NCBI GenBank assembly: GCA_964440305.1
Contig: CAYTRS010000004.1
Location: forward strand, 1 to 45,620
DNA length: 45,620 bases
Direction: 5' to 3'
Source: CAYTRS01 sp964440305
GTDB lineage: Bacteria; Patescibacteriota; Minisyncoccia; Moranbacterales; JAKLHP01
Part shown: positions 40,224 to 45,620 of the stretch, in pieces
How the letters are laid out: each line of letters begins with the position of its first letter
How positions within the stretch are numbered: position 1 is the stretch's first letter
Program-made: the position numbers and the translations under genes
The notes under the pieces: generated by a model
The model's database searches: none
Told to the model about the DNA's origin: nothing
The model's input: only the letters and a program-made list of their open reading frames with translations

Positions 40224-40290
40224 GGAGGCGTCGCATAGCGGTCTAGTGTCACCCTGCGGGTGATCAGCCGAAGGCTGACACTTCGCTTGG
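40224..40290 (+). repeat. Duplicated 5' half of tRNA-Ser interrupted by a double hairpin
   Basis: 40224-40248 is identical to the first 25 bases of the intact tRNA-Ser (40561-40585). After 30 inserted bases the match resumes with CACTTCGCTTGG (40279-40290) against CACTTGCTTGG (one extra C), and stops in the anticodon loop. The 30-base insert is exactly two 15-base hairpins back to back: TCACCC-TGC-GGGTGA and TCAGCC-GAA-GGCTGA. The fragment cannot fold into a tRNA. Confidence 0.85.
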
Positions 40291-40301
40291 TATTATTTTT
40301 T

Positions 40302-40559
40302 ATGAAAATGAAAGGGTACCTGTATTTATTAAAAAGCATAAGGCATAATTGGTATTATATAGGTTCCACAAGAGATTTAAGAGTTAGAGTAAAAGATCAT
40401 AATTTAAGCAGGGTAAAATCAACTAAATTTTATAGTCCGTTAGCATTGATATATTATGAGGCATATACAACATATAATTTAGCGAGAAAAAGAGAAATTG
40501 AATTAAAGACAAAGGGTCAACAAAAAGAAATATTATTTTATAGATTAGGAATAAAATAA
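40302..40559 (+). CDS. GIY-YIG nuclease-domain protein, 85 aa
   Basis: A single compact GIY-YIG domain of the UPF0213/YhbQ type. It shows GYLYLLKS (GIY strand), WYYIGSTRDLRVRVKDH (YIG strand with the conserved Arg and the helix), STKFYSPLALIYYEAYTT and the LARKREIELK segment with the catalytic-type Glu. ATG 40302 is chosen as the start of the domain. It is preceded by the duplicated tRNA-Ser 5' half and its stop ends one base before the intact tRNA-Ser, so it lies exactly between the two copies. GIY-YIG domains occur in homing endonucleases and repair enzymes; stand-alone 80-100 aa versions are common in Patescibacteria. A role in producing the tRNA duplication is inference. Confidence 0.85.
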   Translation: MKMKGYLYLLKSIRHNWYYIGSTRDLRVRVKDHNLSRVKSTKFYSPLALIYYEAYTTYNLARKREIELKTKGQQKEILFYRLGIK

Positions 40560-40560
40560 T

Positions 40561-40650
40561 GGAGGCGTCGCATAGCGGTCTAGTGCACTTGCTTGGAAAG
40601 CAAGCAGACTTTAACCGGTCTCGTGAGTTCGAATCTCACCGCCTCCGCCA
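40561..40650 (+). tRNA. tRNA-Ser (anticodon GGA)
   Basis: A full class II tRNA: acceptor GGAGGCG/CGCCTCC, D arm, anticodon stem CTTGC/GCAAG with loop TTGGAAA (anticodon GGA), a long variable arm (AGAC/GTCT), T arm GTGAG-TTCGAAT-CTCAC, discriminator G and encoded CCA. The gene starts one base after the GIY-YIG stop codon, so it probably relies on the promoter at 40174 and on processing of a transcript that includes the GIY-YIG ORF. Confidence 0.97.
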
Positions 40651-40669
40651 GTTAAAAGTAATTATAAAA

Positions 40670-41053
40670 ATGAAGAAAATAATTATTATAACAATTTCAA
40701 TTTTTGCTTTGGTTTTTATTTTAGGGACCGTTCTTTCTTTTATTATTATCCAAAAAAATGTTAAAGATATTTGCAAGAAAGCCAAAGCGGAATATGAGGA
40801 AAGCTGTGGACCGTCACTTGGAAAAACAATTGAATCGGACAATCATAGCTTTAAGGAGAAAAACAGGGCGGTTTGGGCATTGGGACAGATGGCGGATGAG
40901 AAAGCATTGCCGTTTCTTCTTTATCTTGAATCGAAACTTCCTTCTGAGGAATGTAATCCTGATGAAAATATTTGCAAATACGAAGTACAAAAGGCTATCA
41001 AGTGGTGCAAAAACGGGAACATAACAAGTTGGATGTATGGAAGTATAGAATAA
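40670..41053 (+). CDS. Membrane-anchored protein with a HEAT-like segment, 127 aa
   Basis: The ATG at 40670 begins an N-terminal transmembrane anchor (about residues 3-24, rich in Ile/Phe). It is followed by an extracytoplasmic part containing six cysteines and one segment, NRAVWALGQMADEKALPFLLYL, that resembles a HEAT/PBS-lyase repeat. I do not recognise a specific family. The longer open frame upstream runs through the tRNA and is rejected. It starts 19 bases after the tRNA without a clear ribosome binding site. Confidence 0.6.
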   Translation: MKKIIIITISIFALVFILGTVLSFIIIQKNVKDICKKAKAEYEESCGPSLGKTIESDNHSFKEKNRAVWALGQMADEKALPFLLYLESKLPSEECNPDENICKYEVQKAIKWCKNGNITSWMYGSIE

Positions 41054-41077
41054 TCTTCTATCGTTTTCATTTTTTTA

Positions 41078-41086
41078 TGTTAAAAT
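41078..41086 (+). promoter_or_regulatory. Extended -10 promoter element before the esterase gene
   Basis: TGT-TAAAAT (hexamer 41081-41086) after a T-rich stretch; no convincing -35. It would give a leader of about 50 nt. Confidence 0.4.
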
Positions 41087-41145
41087 AAAGATAATAAAAG
41101 TATCTTCAATGTTACTCTAAATAAAAAAATTAATACAAAGAACAT

Positions 41146-42252
41146 ATGCGAAAAAGTATTTTATTTATAGTTATTTTAATCCTACTTCTTTCTTTTGTTG
41201 CGATTCTCGGCAGAAGCTATAAAGGAAACACAAAAAATCCTGTTATTACGGAAAATAACAATGCAAAAAATGAAACAGAGAATAAAGAAGAAAATCAAGC
41301 AAACACTGAACCTAAAAAAAATCCTTCAACAGTTAATCCTTCCAATTTTACATTAAGCGCCGGAGACTATGATTTTAAATTCAGTTATGGCGGACTAGAA
41401 AGAAGATATGTACTTCATGTTCCGGCAAAATATGACAAAACAAAGCCAACCCCGGTTATTTTGGTGTTTCATGGGGGCTCTATAAATGCCGATACTGCTC
41501 CGGGAGCCTTTCAGATGAATCCAAAAGCCGACAAGGAGGGATTTATTGTAGCATATCCGGAAGGAACGGGGTATGAACTGAAGGGGCGCCTTTTGGGCTC
41601 TTGGAATGCCGAAGTGTGTTGTGCTCCGGCGACAATAAATAAAGTGGATGATGTCGGGTTTACTAAAAAAGTTATAGCAGACATTCAAAGCAAATTTAAC
41701 ATTGATGATTCAAGAATATTTGCAACTGGAATGTCCAATGGCGCATTGATGGTGTTTAAGTTGGCTTGCGAGCTTTCAGACACATTGGCGGCGGTTTCTG
41801 CTAGCGGTTACATAGAAACATTTTCAACTTGCAGTCAATCAAGGCCTGTTCCAATTATGTATTTTCACGGAACAGCTGATCCTTGCGTAAACTATAACGG
41901 GGGAGTATGCGGAGGATGCACTGCTCAATTTTTTGAAGCTCTGGGATATAAAATGGACACCAGCAAATCTCAAAGAGCCTGTGAATCAATTCCAAGTTAT
42001 ATAGAATCTTGGAGAAAAAAATATGCCTGCAATAACAATTCCGAGATAAGTTATCAAAAAGGAGATGCCACTTGTTACAAATATTCTAATTGTAAAAATA
42101 ACTCAGAGATTGTTTTTTGCAAAATTGAAGGAATGGGACATCAGTGGGCGGGGGTGATGCCTCGCAGTGAAAAGAGTCTTGTTGGCCCAAGTACAACAGA
42201 TATTTCTGCCAACGATGAAATGTGGCTGTTTTTTCAAGCCCATCCGAAGTAG
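41146..42252 (+). CDS. Secreted alpha/beta-hydrolase esterase (PHB depolymerase/feruloyl esterase-like)
   Basis: A 368-aa protein with an N-terminal membrane anchor (residues ~5-22), a Asn/Glu/Lys-rich linker (about 25-60) and an alpha/beta-hydrolase domain of the LpqC/PHB depolymerase (CE1) type. Motifs: ERRYVLHVPAKYDKTKPTPVILVFHGG (oxyanion strand), nucleophile Ser in ATGMSNGALM, the aspartate probably in HGTADPCVNY, and the histidine in GMGHQW near the C terminus. Several cysteines (EVCCAP, CGGCT, ACNNN, CYKYSNCKN) suggest disulfides and an extracytoplasmic location. The substrate (a polysaccharide-linked or polyester bond) cannot be told from the sequence. Confidence 0.88.
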   Translation: MRKSILFIVILILLLSFVAILGRSYKGNTKNPVITENNNAKNETENKEENQANTEPKKNPSTVNPSNFTLSAGDYDFKFSYGGLERRYVLHVPAKYDKTKPTPVILVFHGGSINADTAPGAFQMNPKADKEGFIVAYPEGTGYELKGRLLGSWNAEVCCAPATINKVDDVGFTKKVIADIQSKFNIDDSRIFATGMSNGALMVFKLACELSDTLAAVSASGYIETFSTCSQSRPVPIMYFHGTADPCVNYNGGVCGGCTAQFFEALGYKMDTSKSQRACESIPSYIESWRKKYACNNNSEISYQKGDATCYKYSNCKNNSEIVFCKIEGMGHQWAGVMPRSEKSLVGPSTTDISANDEMWLFFQAHPK

Positions 42253-42269
42253 CATTCAAAAAATAAATA

Positions 42270-42278
42270 TGCTAAAAT
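42270..42278 (+). promoter_or_regulatory. Extended -10 promoter element before the 63-aa membrane protein
   Basis: TGC-TAAAAT (hexamer 42273-42278), with no good -35, about 44 bases before the start codon of the next gene. Confidence 0.4.
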
Positions 42279-42321
42279 GTAAGCAGAATTAAAAAAATAA
42301 TACTAGAGGGAGGTGATAGAA

Positions 42322-42513
42322 TTGGATAAAAAGCAAACAGCAAAAATATCTTTTGCTCTTTCCGTTATCGCCCTTGTTTTAGCGGCGGCTGTTTCCATGT
42401 TTCAATACGACCTGTGGCTGGCGGGAACGCAATGGATTTTAATTTCTATCGTACTAGCCGTTTACGCTAACTATTTCAACAACTGTGAATGCGGAACGGA
42501 AAAAAAGGAATAA
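42322..42513 (+). CDS. Small two-helix membrane protein, 63 aa
   Basis: TTG at 42322 is chosen as start because GGGAGGTG lies eight bases before it, an ideal ribosome binding site; a GTG at 42313 overlaps that site and is unlikely. The protein has two hydrophobic helices (about residues 9-25 and 31-49) and a short tail with a CEC motif. I do not recognise a family. Its 3' end overlaps the start of the methyltransferase gene by 29 bases, suggesting translational coupling. Confidence 0.6.
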   Translation: MDKKQTAKISFALSVIALVLAAAVSMFQYDLWLAGTQWILISIVLAVYANYFNNCECGTEKKE

Positions 42514-42985
42514 GTTTTATTTGGTTGTTCATAATATTAGGAGCGCATATAATATCGGCGCTATTTTTCGCACTGCTGACGGGATTGGAATAGGCAAGAT
42601 ATATCTGACCGGATATTCGCCGGTCCCGTATGAGGAAAATAAGCCATATCAATCTCCGGCGCAAAAAATGATTTCAAAAACCGCTTTGGGAGCGGAGAAA
42701 AATGTTTCCTGGAAAAGGGAAAAAAGCATTGGAAAAGTCATTACGGAACTAAAAAAATCAGGATTTAGTGTTGTTGCTCTGGAGCAATTCAAGAAAAGTA
42801 TAGATTATAAAAAATTCAAGCCGCGCTTTCCTCTGGTGCTGATTATTGGAAATGAACCAAGAGGAATTGACAGTAAAATACTAAAAAAATGCGATGCAAT
42901 TGTCGAAATTCCGATGAGGGGGAAAAAGAATTCCTTGAATGTGGCTGTGGCGTTGGGAGTGGCGGGATATCGTATAAAAAGTTAA
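42485..42985 (+). CDS. SpoU/TrmH-family RNA 2'-O-methyltransferase
   Basis: A 166-aa single-domain SPOUT enzyme that methylates a ribose of tRNA or rRNA. All three motifs are seen: NIRSAYNIGAIFRTADG (motif 1), LVLIIGNEPRGI (motif 2) and EIPMRGKKNSLNVAVALGVAGY (motif 3). The start is probably GTG 42485, since no ATG or other start lies in frame between it and the conserved FYLVVHNIRS; TTG 42521 would cut into that segment. It lacks an N-terminal substrate-binding extension, so the target RNA cannot be told. Confidence 0.9.
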   Translation: MNAERKKRNKFYLVVHNIRSAYNIGAIFRTADGIGIGKIYLTGYSPVPYEENKPYQSPAQKMISKTALGAEKNVSWKREKSIGKVITELKKSGFSVVALEQFKKSIDYKKFKPRFPLVLIIGNEPRGIDSKILKKCDAIVEIPMRGKKNSLNVAVALGVAGYRIKS

Positions 42986-43028
42986 AAGTTTAAAGTGAAA
43001 AGTTAAAAATGATTATGTCCGAGGCGGA
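42977..43028. repeat. AGTTAAAAGT words plus TGTCCG element (copy 2)
   Basis: AAAGTTAAAAGTTTAAAGTG-type words are followed by TGTCCGAGGCGGA (43016-43028), the same 13 bases and order as at 35949. Here the hairpin is one base pair shorter. Confidence 0.7.
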
Positions 43029-43133
43029 TTTATTATTTATTAACGAGTTAAAGGTTAACGATTTTAAATGTTCGCGTCATTCCTACCTAATCGGCAGGCA
43101 GGAATATGTAATTTGTGGATTAGTGTCGTACTT

Positions 43134-43826
43134 ATGAAAAAAAACAAGATTGCTATTTTTGACATCGACGGAACGATTTTCAGGAATAATTTCCATTTTC
43201 AGCTGATTGATGAATTAGTTTGGATGAAGGTTTTTTCTAAAGACATACGGAATAAATTGGTGGAACTTTATGTCAATTGGCTGGAACACAGGGGTGTTTA
43301 TGAAACATACAGAAAAGCGCTGGTTGATCTTTATGCCGTTCAAATAAAAGATTGCCATCGCAGTGACATAATTGAAGCCAGCAAAAATGTCATTTCTTTT
43401 TATGGCAGAAGAACCTATATTTTTACCGAGAAGCTTATTGGAGATTTGAAAAAAAAGAATTATCATATCATTGCCATTTCAGGCTCTCCGCTTGAAATCA
43501 TTGAGGAATATAACAATCGCCACTTGAAATTTGATAAGGTTTTTGGAAGCGTATATGAAACAGACGAAGACGGGCGGTATACGGGAAACGCAATTTTCGA
43601 ACCTACAAAAAACAAGGGGGAGGTTGCCAAGCAATACGCCTTTGAAAACAAACTTGGTTTCGAAGGGTCATATGGAATAGGAGACACAGAATCAGACATA
43701 GGCTTCTTAGAGTTAGTGGAAAATCCGATTGCTTTCAATCCCAACTTCAATCTCAGGAATACCGCTCTGGAAAATAAATGGAATGTTGTCGTGGAAAAAA
43801 AAGATGTGATATATGAAATTAAATAA
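43134..43826 (+). CDS. HAD-family (SerB/IB-type) phosphatase-like hydrolase
   Basis: The 230-aa protein has the HAD motif I IFDIDGTIFRNN with both aspartates, motif II AISGSP, and motif III/IV GIGDTESDIGFLE. A helical cap follows motif I, as in the IB subgroup that includes phosphoserine phosphatase and phosphatidylglycerophosphatase-like enzymes. The ATG at 43134 starts right before the beta strand that carries motif I; the frame is open further up but through a repeat-like spacer. The substrate is unknown. It is followed after 12 bases by a 35-codon ORF. Confidence 0.88.
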   Translation: MKKNKIAIFDIDGTIFRNNFHFQLIDELVWMKVFSKDIRNKLVELYVNWLEHRGVYETYRKALVDLYAVQIKDCHRSDIIEASKNVISFYGRRTYIFTEKLIGDLKKKNYHIIAISGSPLEIIEEYNNRHLKFDKVFGSVYETDEDGRYTGNAIFEPTKNKGEVAKQYAFENKLGFEGSYGIGDTESDIGFLELVENPIAFNPNFNLRNTALENKWNVVVEKKDVIYEIK

Positions 43827-43838
43827 AGACACAAATAT

Positions 43839-43946
43839 ATGAACCAATTTTTAGATGATTTTTTGAAAAAAACCGTGTGGCTTTGGCTTCCTTTCTACGG
43901 ATTTTACCGGCTTGCGAAAGAAATAATGGCAAAGAATAAAAAATAA
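43839..43946 (+). CDS. Small hydrophobic-aromatic protein, 35 aa
   Basis: An ATG twelve bases after the HAD stop opens 35 codons. The sequence has a central aromatic segment (VWLWLPFYGFYRLAKEI) with a basic end, suited to lie on or in a membrane. No ribosome binding site stands out. It is followed by a bidirectional terminator. The non-random composition suggests a real microprotein, but chance is not excluded. Confidence 0.45.
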   Translation: MNQFLDDFLKKTVWLWLPFYGFYRLAKEIMAKNKK

Positions 43947-43984
43947 TCCGCAGAGTTATCTTATTACTTGAAGCTGAAGTTAAA

Positions 43985-44020
43985 AAAATCCGCCAGCATT
44001 TGCCAGCGGTTTTTTTATTT
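43985..44020. terminator. Bidirectional intrinsic terminator between the HAD and rplT transcripts
   Basis: CCGC/GCGG at the ends of CCGCCAGCATTTGCCAGCGG (43991-44010) is flanked on the right by TTTTTTT (plus strand) and on the left by AAAAAAAT, which is a T tract on the minus strand. It can serve both convergent transcripts. Confidence 0.65.
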
Positions 44021-44025
44021 TGTTG

Positions 44026-44370
44026 CTATTTTACTTTTTCTACCAGCTTGCTGAACGTTTCAAAGTCTTTTTGCGCCAGTTCAGAAAGAACCTTTCTGTC
44101 AATCTCAATTTTTTTAGAGCTCATTATTTTGATAAAATCGCTGTATTTGATTCCAAGTTCTCGGAGGGCATTGTTAATTTTCAGAATCCAGAGACTGCGG
44201 TTAGTTCTTTTTTTTGCCCGGCGATCGCGGTAGGCATATTTTCCAGCCTTAATTACGGCCTCTTTTGCGGCCCTATAATTGGATTTTCTTTTCCAGCGGT
44301 ATCCCTTCGCCATTTTCAGGACATTTTTTCTTCTTTTGGAAGCGGCAACTCCTCTTTTTACTCGAGTCAT
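44026..44370 (-). CDS. rplT: 50S ribosomal protein L20
   Basis: L20 is an early assembly protein of the large subunit. The 114-aa protein begins TRVKRGVAASKRRKNVLKMAKGY, the basic extension that reaches into 23S rRNA, and has the conserved RRAKKRTNRSLWILKINNALRELGIKYSDFI core. Length is normal. It is the last gene of the minus-strand infC-rpmI-rplT operon, with a terminator at 43985-44020. Confidence 0.98.
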   Translation of the reverse strand: MTRVKRGVAASKRRKNVLKMAKGYRWKRKSNYRAAKEAVIKAGKYAYRDRRAKKRTNRSLWILKINNALRELGIKYSDFIKIMSSKKIEIDRKVLSELAQKDFETFSKLVEKVK

Positions 44371-44497
44371 AATATTGGAATTTTATAATTTTTAATTTCC
44401 AATTTTTAAATAATTTCCTAATTTCTAAATGTTTTAAAATTAAGATATTAAAATTTATTTAAAAATTCAAAAATTATAAAATTAAAAATTATAATTA
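44371..44497. repeat. AT-rich word-like spacer between rpmI and rplT
   Basis: AATTTTTAATTTCC and AAATTTATTTAAAAATTC words occur in both orientations. There is no coding potential and no recognisable RNA; it is one of the spacers of the repeat-word type. Confidence 0.5.
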
Positions 44498-44692
44498 TTA
44501 TACGCTTAATGCTTTGATTACATTCTGCTCGTCGGCTTTAAACAACCTGACAATTCTTCTTTTTTTGCGCTTGAAATTTCCGGTTTCGCGGGAGTTATAG
44601 TGATTCTGCTTGTTGTGTTTGCGGAGCACTTTTCCTTTCTTAGTGACTTTGAATTTTTTGGAAACTGCTTTGTTGGTCTTTAATTTAGGCAT
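44498..44692 (-). CDS. rpmI: 50S ribosomal protein L35
   Basis: A 64-aa, very basic protein starting MPKLKTNKAVSKKFKVTKKGKV, followed by the HNKQNHYNSRETGNFKRKKR segment and the ADEQNVIKAL end, all typical of L35. It is encoded between infC and rplT, the standard operon order. Confidence 0.97.
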   Translation of the reverse strand: MPKLKTNKAVSKKFKVTKKGKVLRKHNKQNHYNSRETGNFKRKKRRIVRLFKADEQNVIKALSV

Positions 44693-44696
44693 AAAT

Positions 44697-44796
44697 TTAT
44701 TTGGAATTTAGAATCCAGTATTTTGAATATGGAATTGAATATAAAATTAAGAATAGATATTCAAAATACTAAATACCGGATTCAAGATTCTAATAA
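44697..44796. repeat. Word-like inverted repeat between infC and rpmI
   Basis: GGAATTTAGAATCCAGTATTTTGAATATGG words are answered by CAAAATACTAAATACCGGATTCAAGATTC words, so the two ends can pair imperfectly. The vocabulary matches the spacer at 16796-16880. Confidence 0.6.
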
Positions 44797-45339
44797 TTAT
44801 TGCGGGGCGATTATTGCGTTGAATCCACCGGGAAATCTCTTGATGTCTTCCTCAATGCGGTAGGGAACGGAGATAAGCGACATAAAATTCTTAAGAGCCT
44901 CTCTTGCAAGGTCTTGGTGGGCCTTTTCCCTTCCTCGGAGCACGATTTCAATTTTTACTTTGTCTCCCTTGCGCAGAAATTTGTCAGCCTGGTTTTTTTT
45001 GAAATTCAGATCATGCTCATCGGTGCGGATTCCGATCCGGATTCCCTTCGTGTCAACTTTCTTCTGTTTTGCCTGGGCAGTTCTTTTTTGCTTGGATTTC
45101 TGGTATTGGAATTTTCCATAATCCAGAATTTTGCATACCGGAGGCTGGGCTTTCGGGAAGACTTCGACCAAATCCAAGCTTCTTTCTTTCGCCAGCTCTA
45201 AAGCCTTGGGAGTTTCAATTTCTCCCCAATTTTTTCCAGTATCATCAATGAGAAGAATCTGAGAAGCTCTTATCTGCTCATTGATTCGGAGCGACTGGTC
45301 AATTATGATTTTAGGCCGAGGCCTATAGGTTCTGCGGAT
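44797..45339 (-). CDS. infC: Translation initiation factor IF-3, probable AUC start
   Basis: IF-3 binds the 30S subunit and checks start codon selection. The frame contains RINEQIRASQILLIDD, SLDLVEVFPKAQPPVCKILDYGKFQYQKSKQK and the C-terminal domain with GIRIGIRTDEHDLNFK and IVLRGREKAHQDLA. No ATG, GTG or TTG exists in frame between the upstream stop (45352-45354) and a TTG at 45177, which would delete the whole N-terminal domain start. The best start is ATC at 45339, giving IRRTYRPRPK... and 180 aa, the normal length. infC of E. coli starts with AUU and is autoregulated through it, so a rare start here fits the family. It is first in the infC-rpmI-rplT operon. Confidence 0.92.
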   Translation of the reverse strand: MRRTYRPRPKIIIDQSLRINEQIRASQILLIDDTGKNWGEIETPKALELAKERSLDLVEVFPKAQPPVCKILDYGKFQYQKSKQKRTAQAKQKKVDTKGIRIGIRTDEHDLNFKKNQADKFLRKGDKVKIEIVLRGREKAHQDLAREALKNFMSLISVPYRIEEDIKRFPGGFNAIIAPQ

Positions 45340-45354
45340 ATGATTAAATGATTA

Positions 45355-45540
45355 ATAAATTCATCGATATACTGAATTGTAATGAAAATATTAATTTTTG
45401 AAATTAGCCATTTAGTAATTTCTAATTTTCAATTTCTAGTTTCTAAACAATATTTAATTTCTCAATGTCCAAATGTTTAAAATTTAATCATTGAAAATTG
45501 TTTGAAAATTGAAAATTGTGAATTGAAAATTTTAAATTTG
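45355..45540. repeat. AT-rich word-like spacer between tmRNA and infC
   Basis: TTGAAAATTG and its reverse complement CAATTTTC recur, as do TTTCTAATTTC words. No ORF is seen. It must contain the infC promoter on the minus strand, but I cannot point to one with confidence. Confidence 0.45.
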
Positions 45541-45620
45541 TGGAGTTGGCGAGAATCGCACTCGCGTCCAATATTGTTTTTTTAAAATATTCTACGGACA
45601 TAGCTTGCTTGTTTCTTCTT
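45541..45620 (-). ncRNA. ssrA: tmRNA (ssrA), 3' end only
   Basis: Reading the minus strand, the sequence ends with a T arm GCGAG-TGCGATT-CTCGC and the acceptor half CAACTCC plus discriminator A, preceded by AAGCTATG-type and GTAGA segments seen before the 3' tRNA-like domain of tmRNAs. CCA is not encoded. The rest, including the tag-coding region, lies beyond the right edge. tmRNA with SmpB rescues stalled ribosomes; ClpP from this window would degrade tagged proteins. Confidence 0.85.

Noticed and set aside
40559..40669. Upstream extension of the HEAT-like gene
   Set aside because: It would translate the tRNA-Ser gene; the membrane anchor starting at 40670 is a natural N terminus.
41081..41086. 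Full sigma-70 promoter before the esterase
   Set aside because: Only the extended -10 is convincing; no -35 at acceptable spacing, so it is listed only as an element.
1..45620. UGA recoded as glycine, as in some Patescibacteria
   Set aside because: Several genes end at in-frame TGA at the expected protein length (rplK, the four-helix gene and others), and no conserved domain runs through a TGA.
1..45620. CRISPR array
   Set aside because: No series of direct repeats of constant length with unique spacers; the repeats found are inverted words of varying spacing.

Overview
The window looks like a piece of an AT-rich, small-genome bacterium of the Candidate Phyla Radiation (Patescibacteria), most likely a Parcubacteria-related lineage. 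Evidence: tandem small type IV secretion/pilin-like membrane proteins, a four-helix-bundle (S23-type) protein, a ThyX-type instead of ThyA-type thymidylate synthase module, a membrane pyrophosphatase next to PEP synthase and pyruvate kinase, very compact genes often lacking a Shine-Dalgarno, and intergenic spaces filled with short word-like inverted repeats. UGA is used as a stop (for example at the ends of the genes finishing at 3159, 3573 and 16795), so the glycine-UGA code of Absconditabacteria/Gracilibacteria does not apply. Ribosomal protein L1 is present.

Layout. 1-5380: an envelope/secretion cluster with a TrbL/VirB6-like polytopic protein (5' end cut by the window), an unknown cytoplasmic protein and four pilin-like two-helix membrane proteins; a four-helix-bundle gene enclosed by perfect 26-bp inverted repeats interrupts it. 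5384-10990: nusA (with a promoter and a terminator-like hairpin in its leader), hppA, tig, clpP. 11034-12602: gpmI on the minus strand. 13015-17612: rny, hup, then secE-nusG-rplK-rplA with an L1-type mRNA hairpin before rplA. 17773-20893: a dTMP-supply cluster (deoxycytidylate deaminase, P-loop kinase, tandem ThyX-like protein, thymidylate kinase). 20987-24458: a MacB/FtsX-type ABC exporter pair, then folD. 24458-24916: a 56-aa ORF between 26-bp direct repeats. 25062-34267: leuS (carrying intergenic-type repeats in frame), a class A penicillin-binding protein, YjbQ, a DUF4870-like membrane protein and a large surface protein. 34484-38492: pyk and ppsA. 38552-40073: a minus-strand Hef-like SF2 helicase split by a frameshift at a 7-A run. 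40174-40650: a tRNA-Ser locus carrying a duplicated, hairpin-interrupted 5' half, a GIY-YIG ORF and then the intact tRNA-Ser(GGA). 40670-43946: a HEAT-like protein, an esterase, a small membrane protein, a SpoU methyltransferase, a HAD phosphatase and a 35-aa protein. 44026-45339: the infC-rpmI-rplT operon on the minus strand, infC apparently starting at AUC. 45541-45620: the 3' end of tmRNA (minus).

How it fits together: lower glycolysis and pyrophosphate metabolism (gpmI, pyk, ppsA, hppA), transcription/translation control (nusA, nusG, rny, infC, L1, L11, L20, L35, tmRNA), thymidylate supply (deaminase, ThyX-like, Tmk, with FolD providing folate one-carbon units) and cell-surface functions (pilin-like array, PBP, exporter, surface protein). 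The most unusual structures are the inverted-repeat-bounded four-helix gene, the tRNA-Ser/GIY-YIG unit, the ThyX-like fusion whose two halves carry complementary parts of the active-site motif, and intergenic repeat words that also occur inside leuS.
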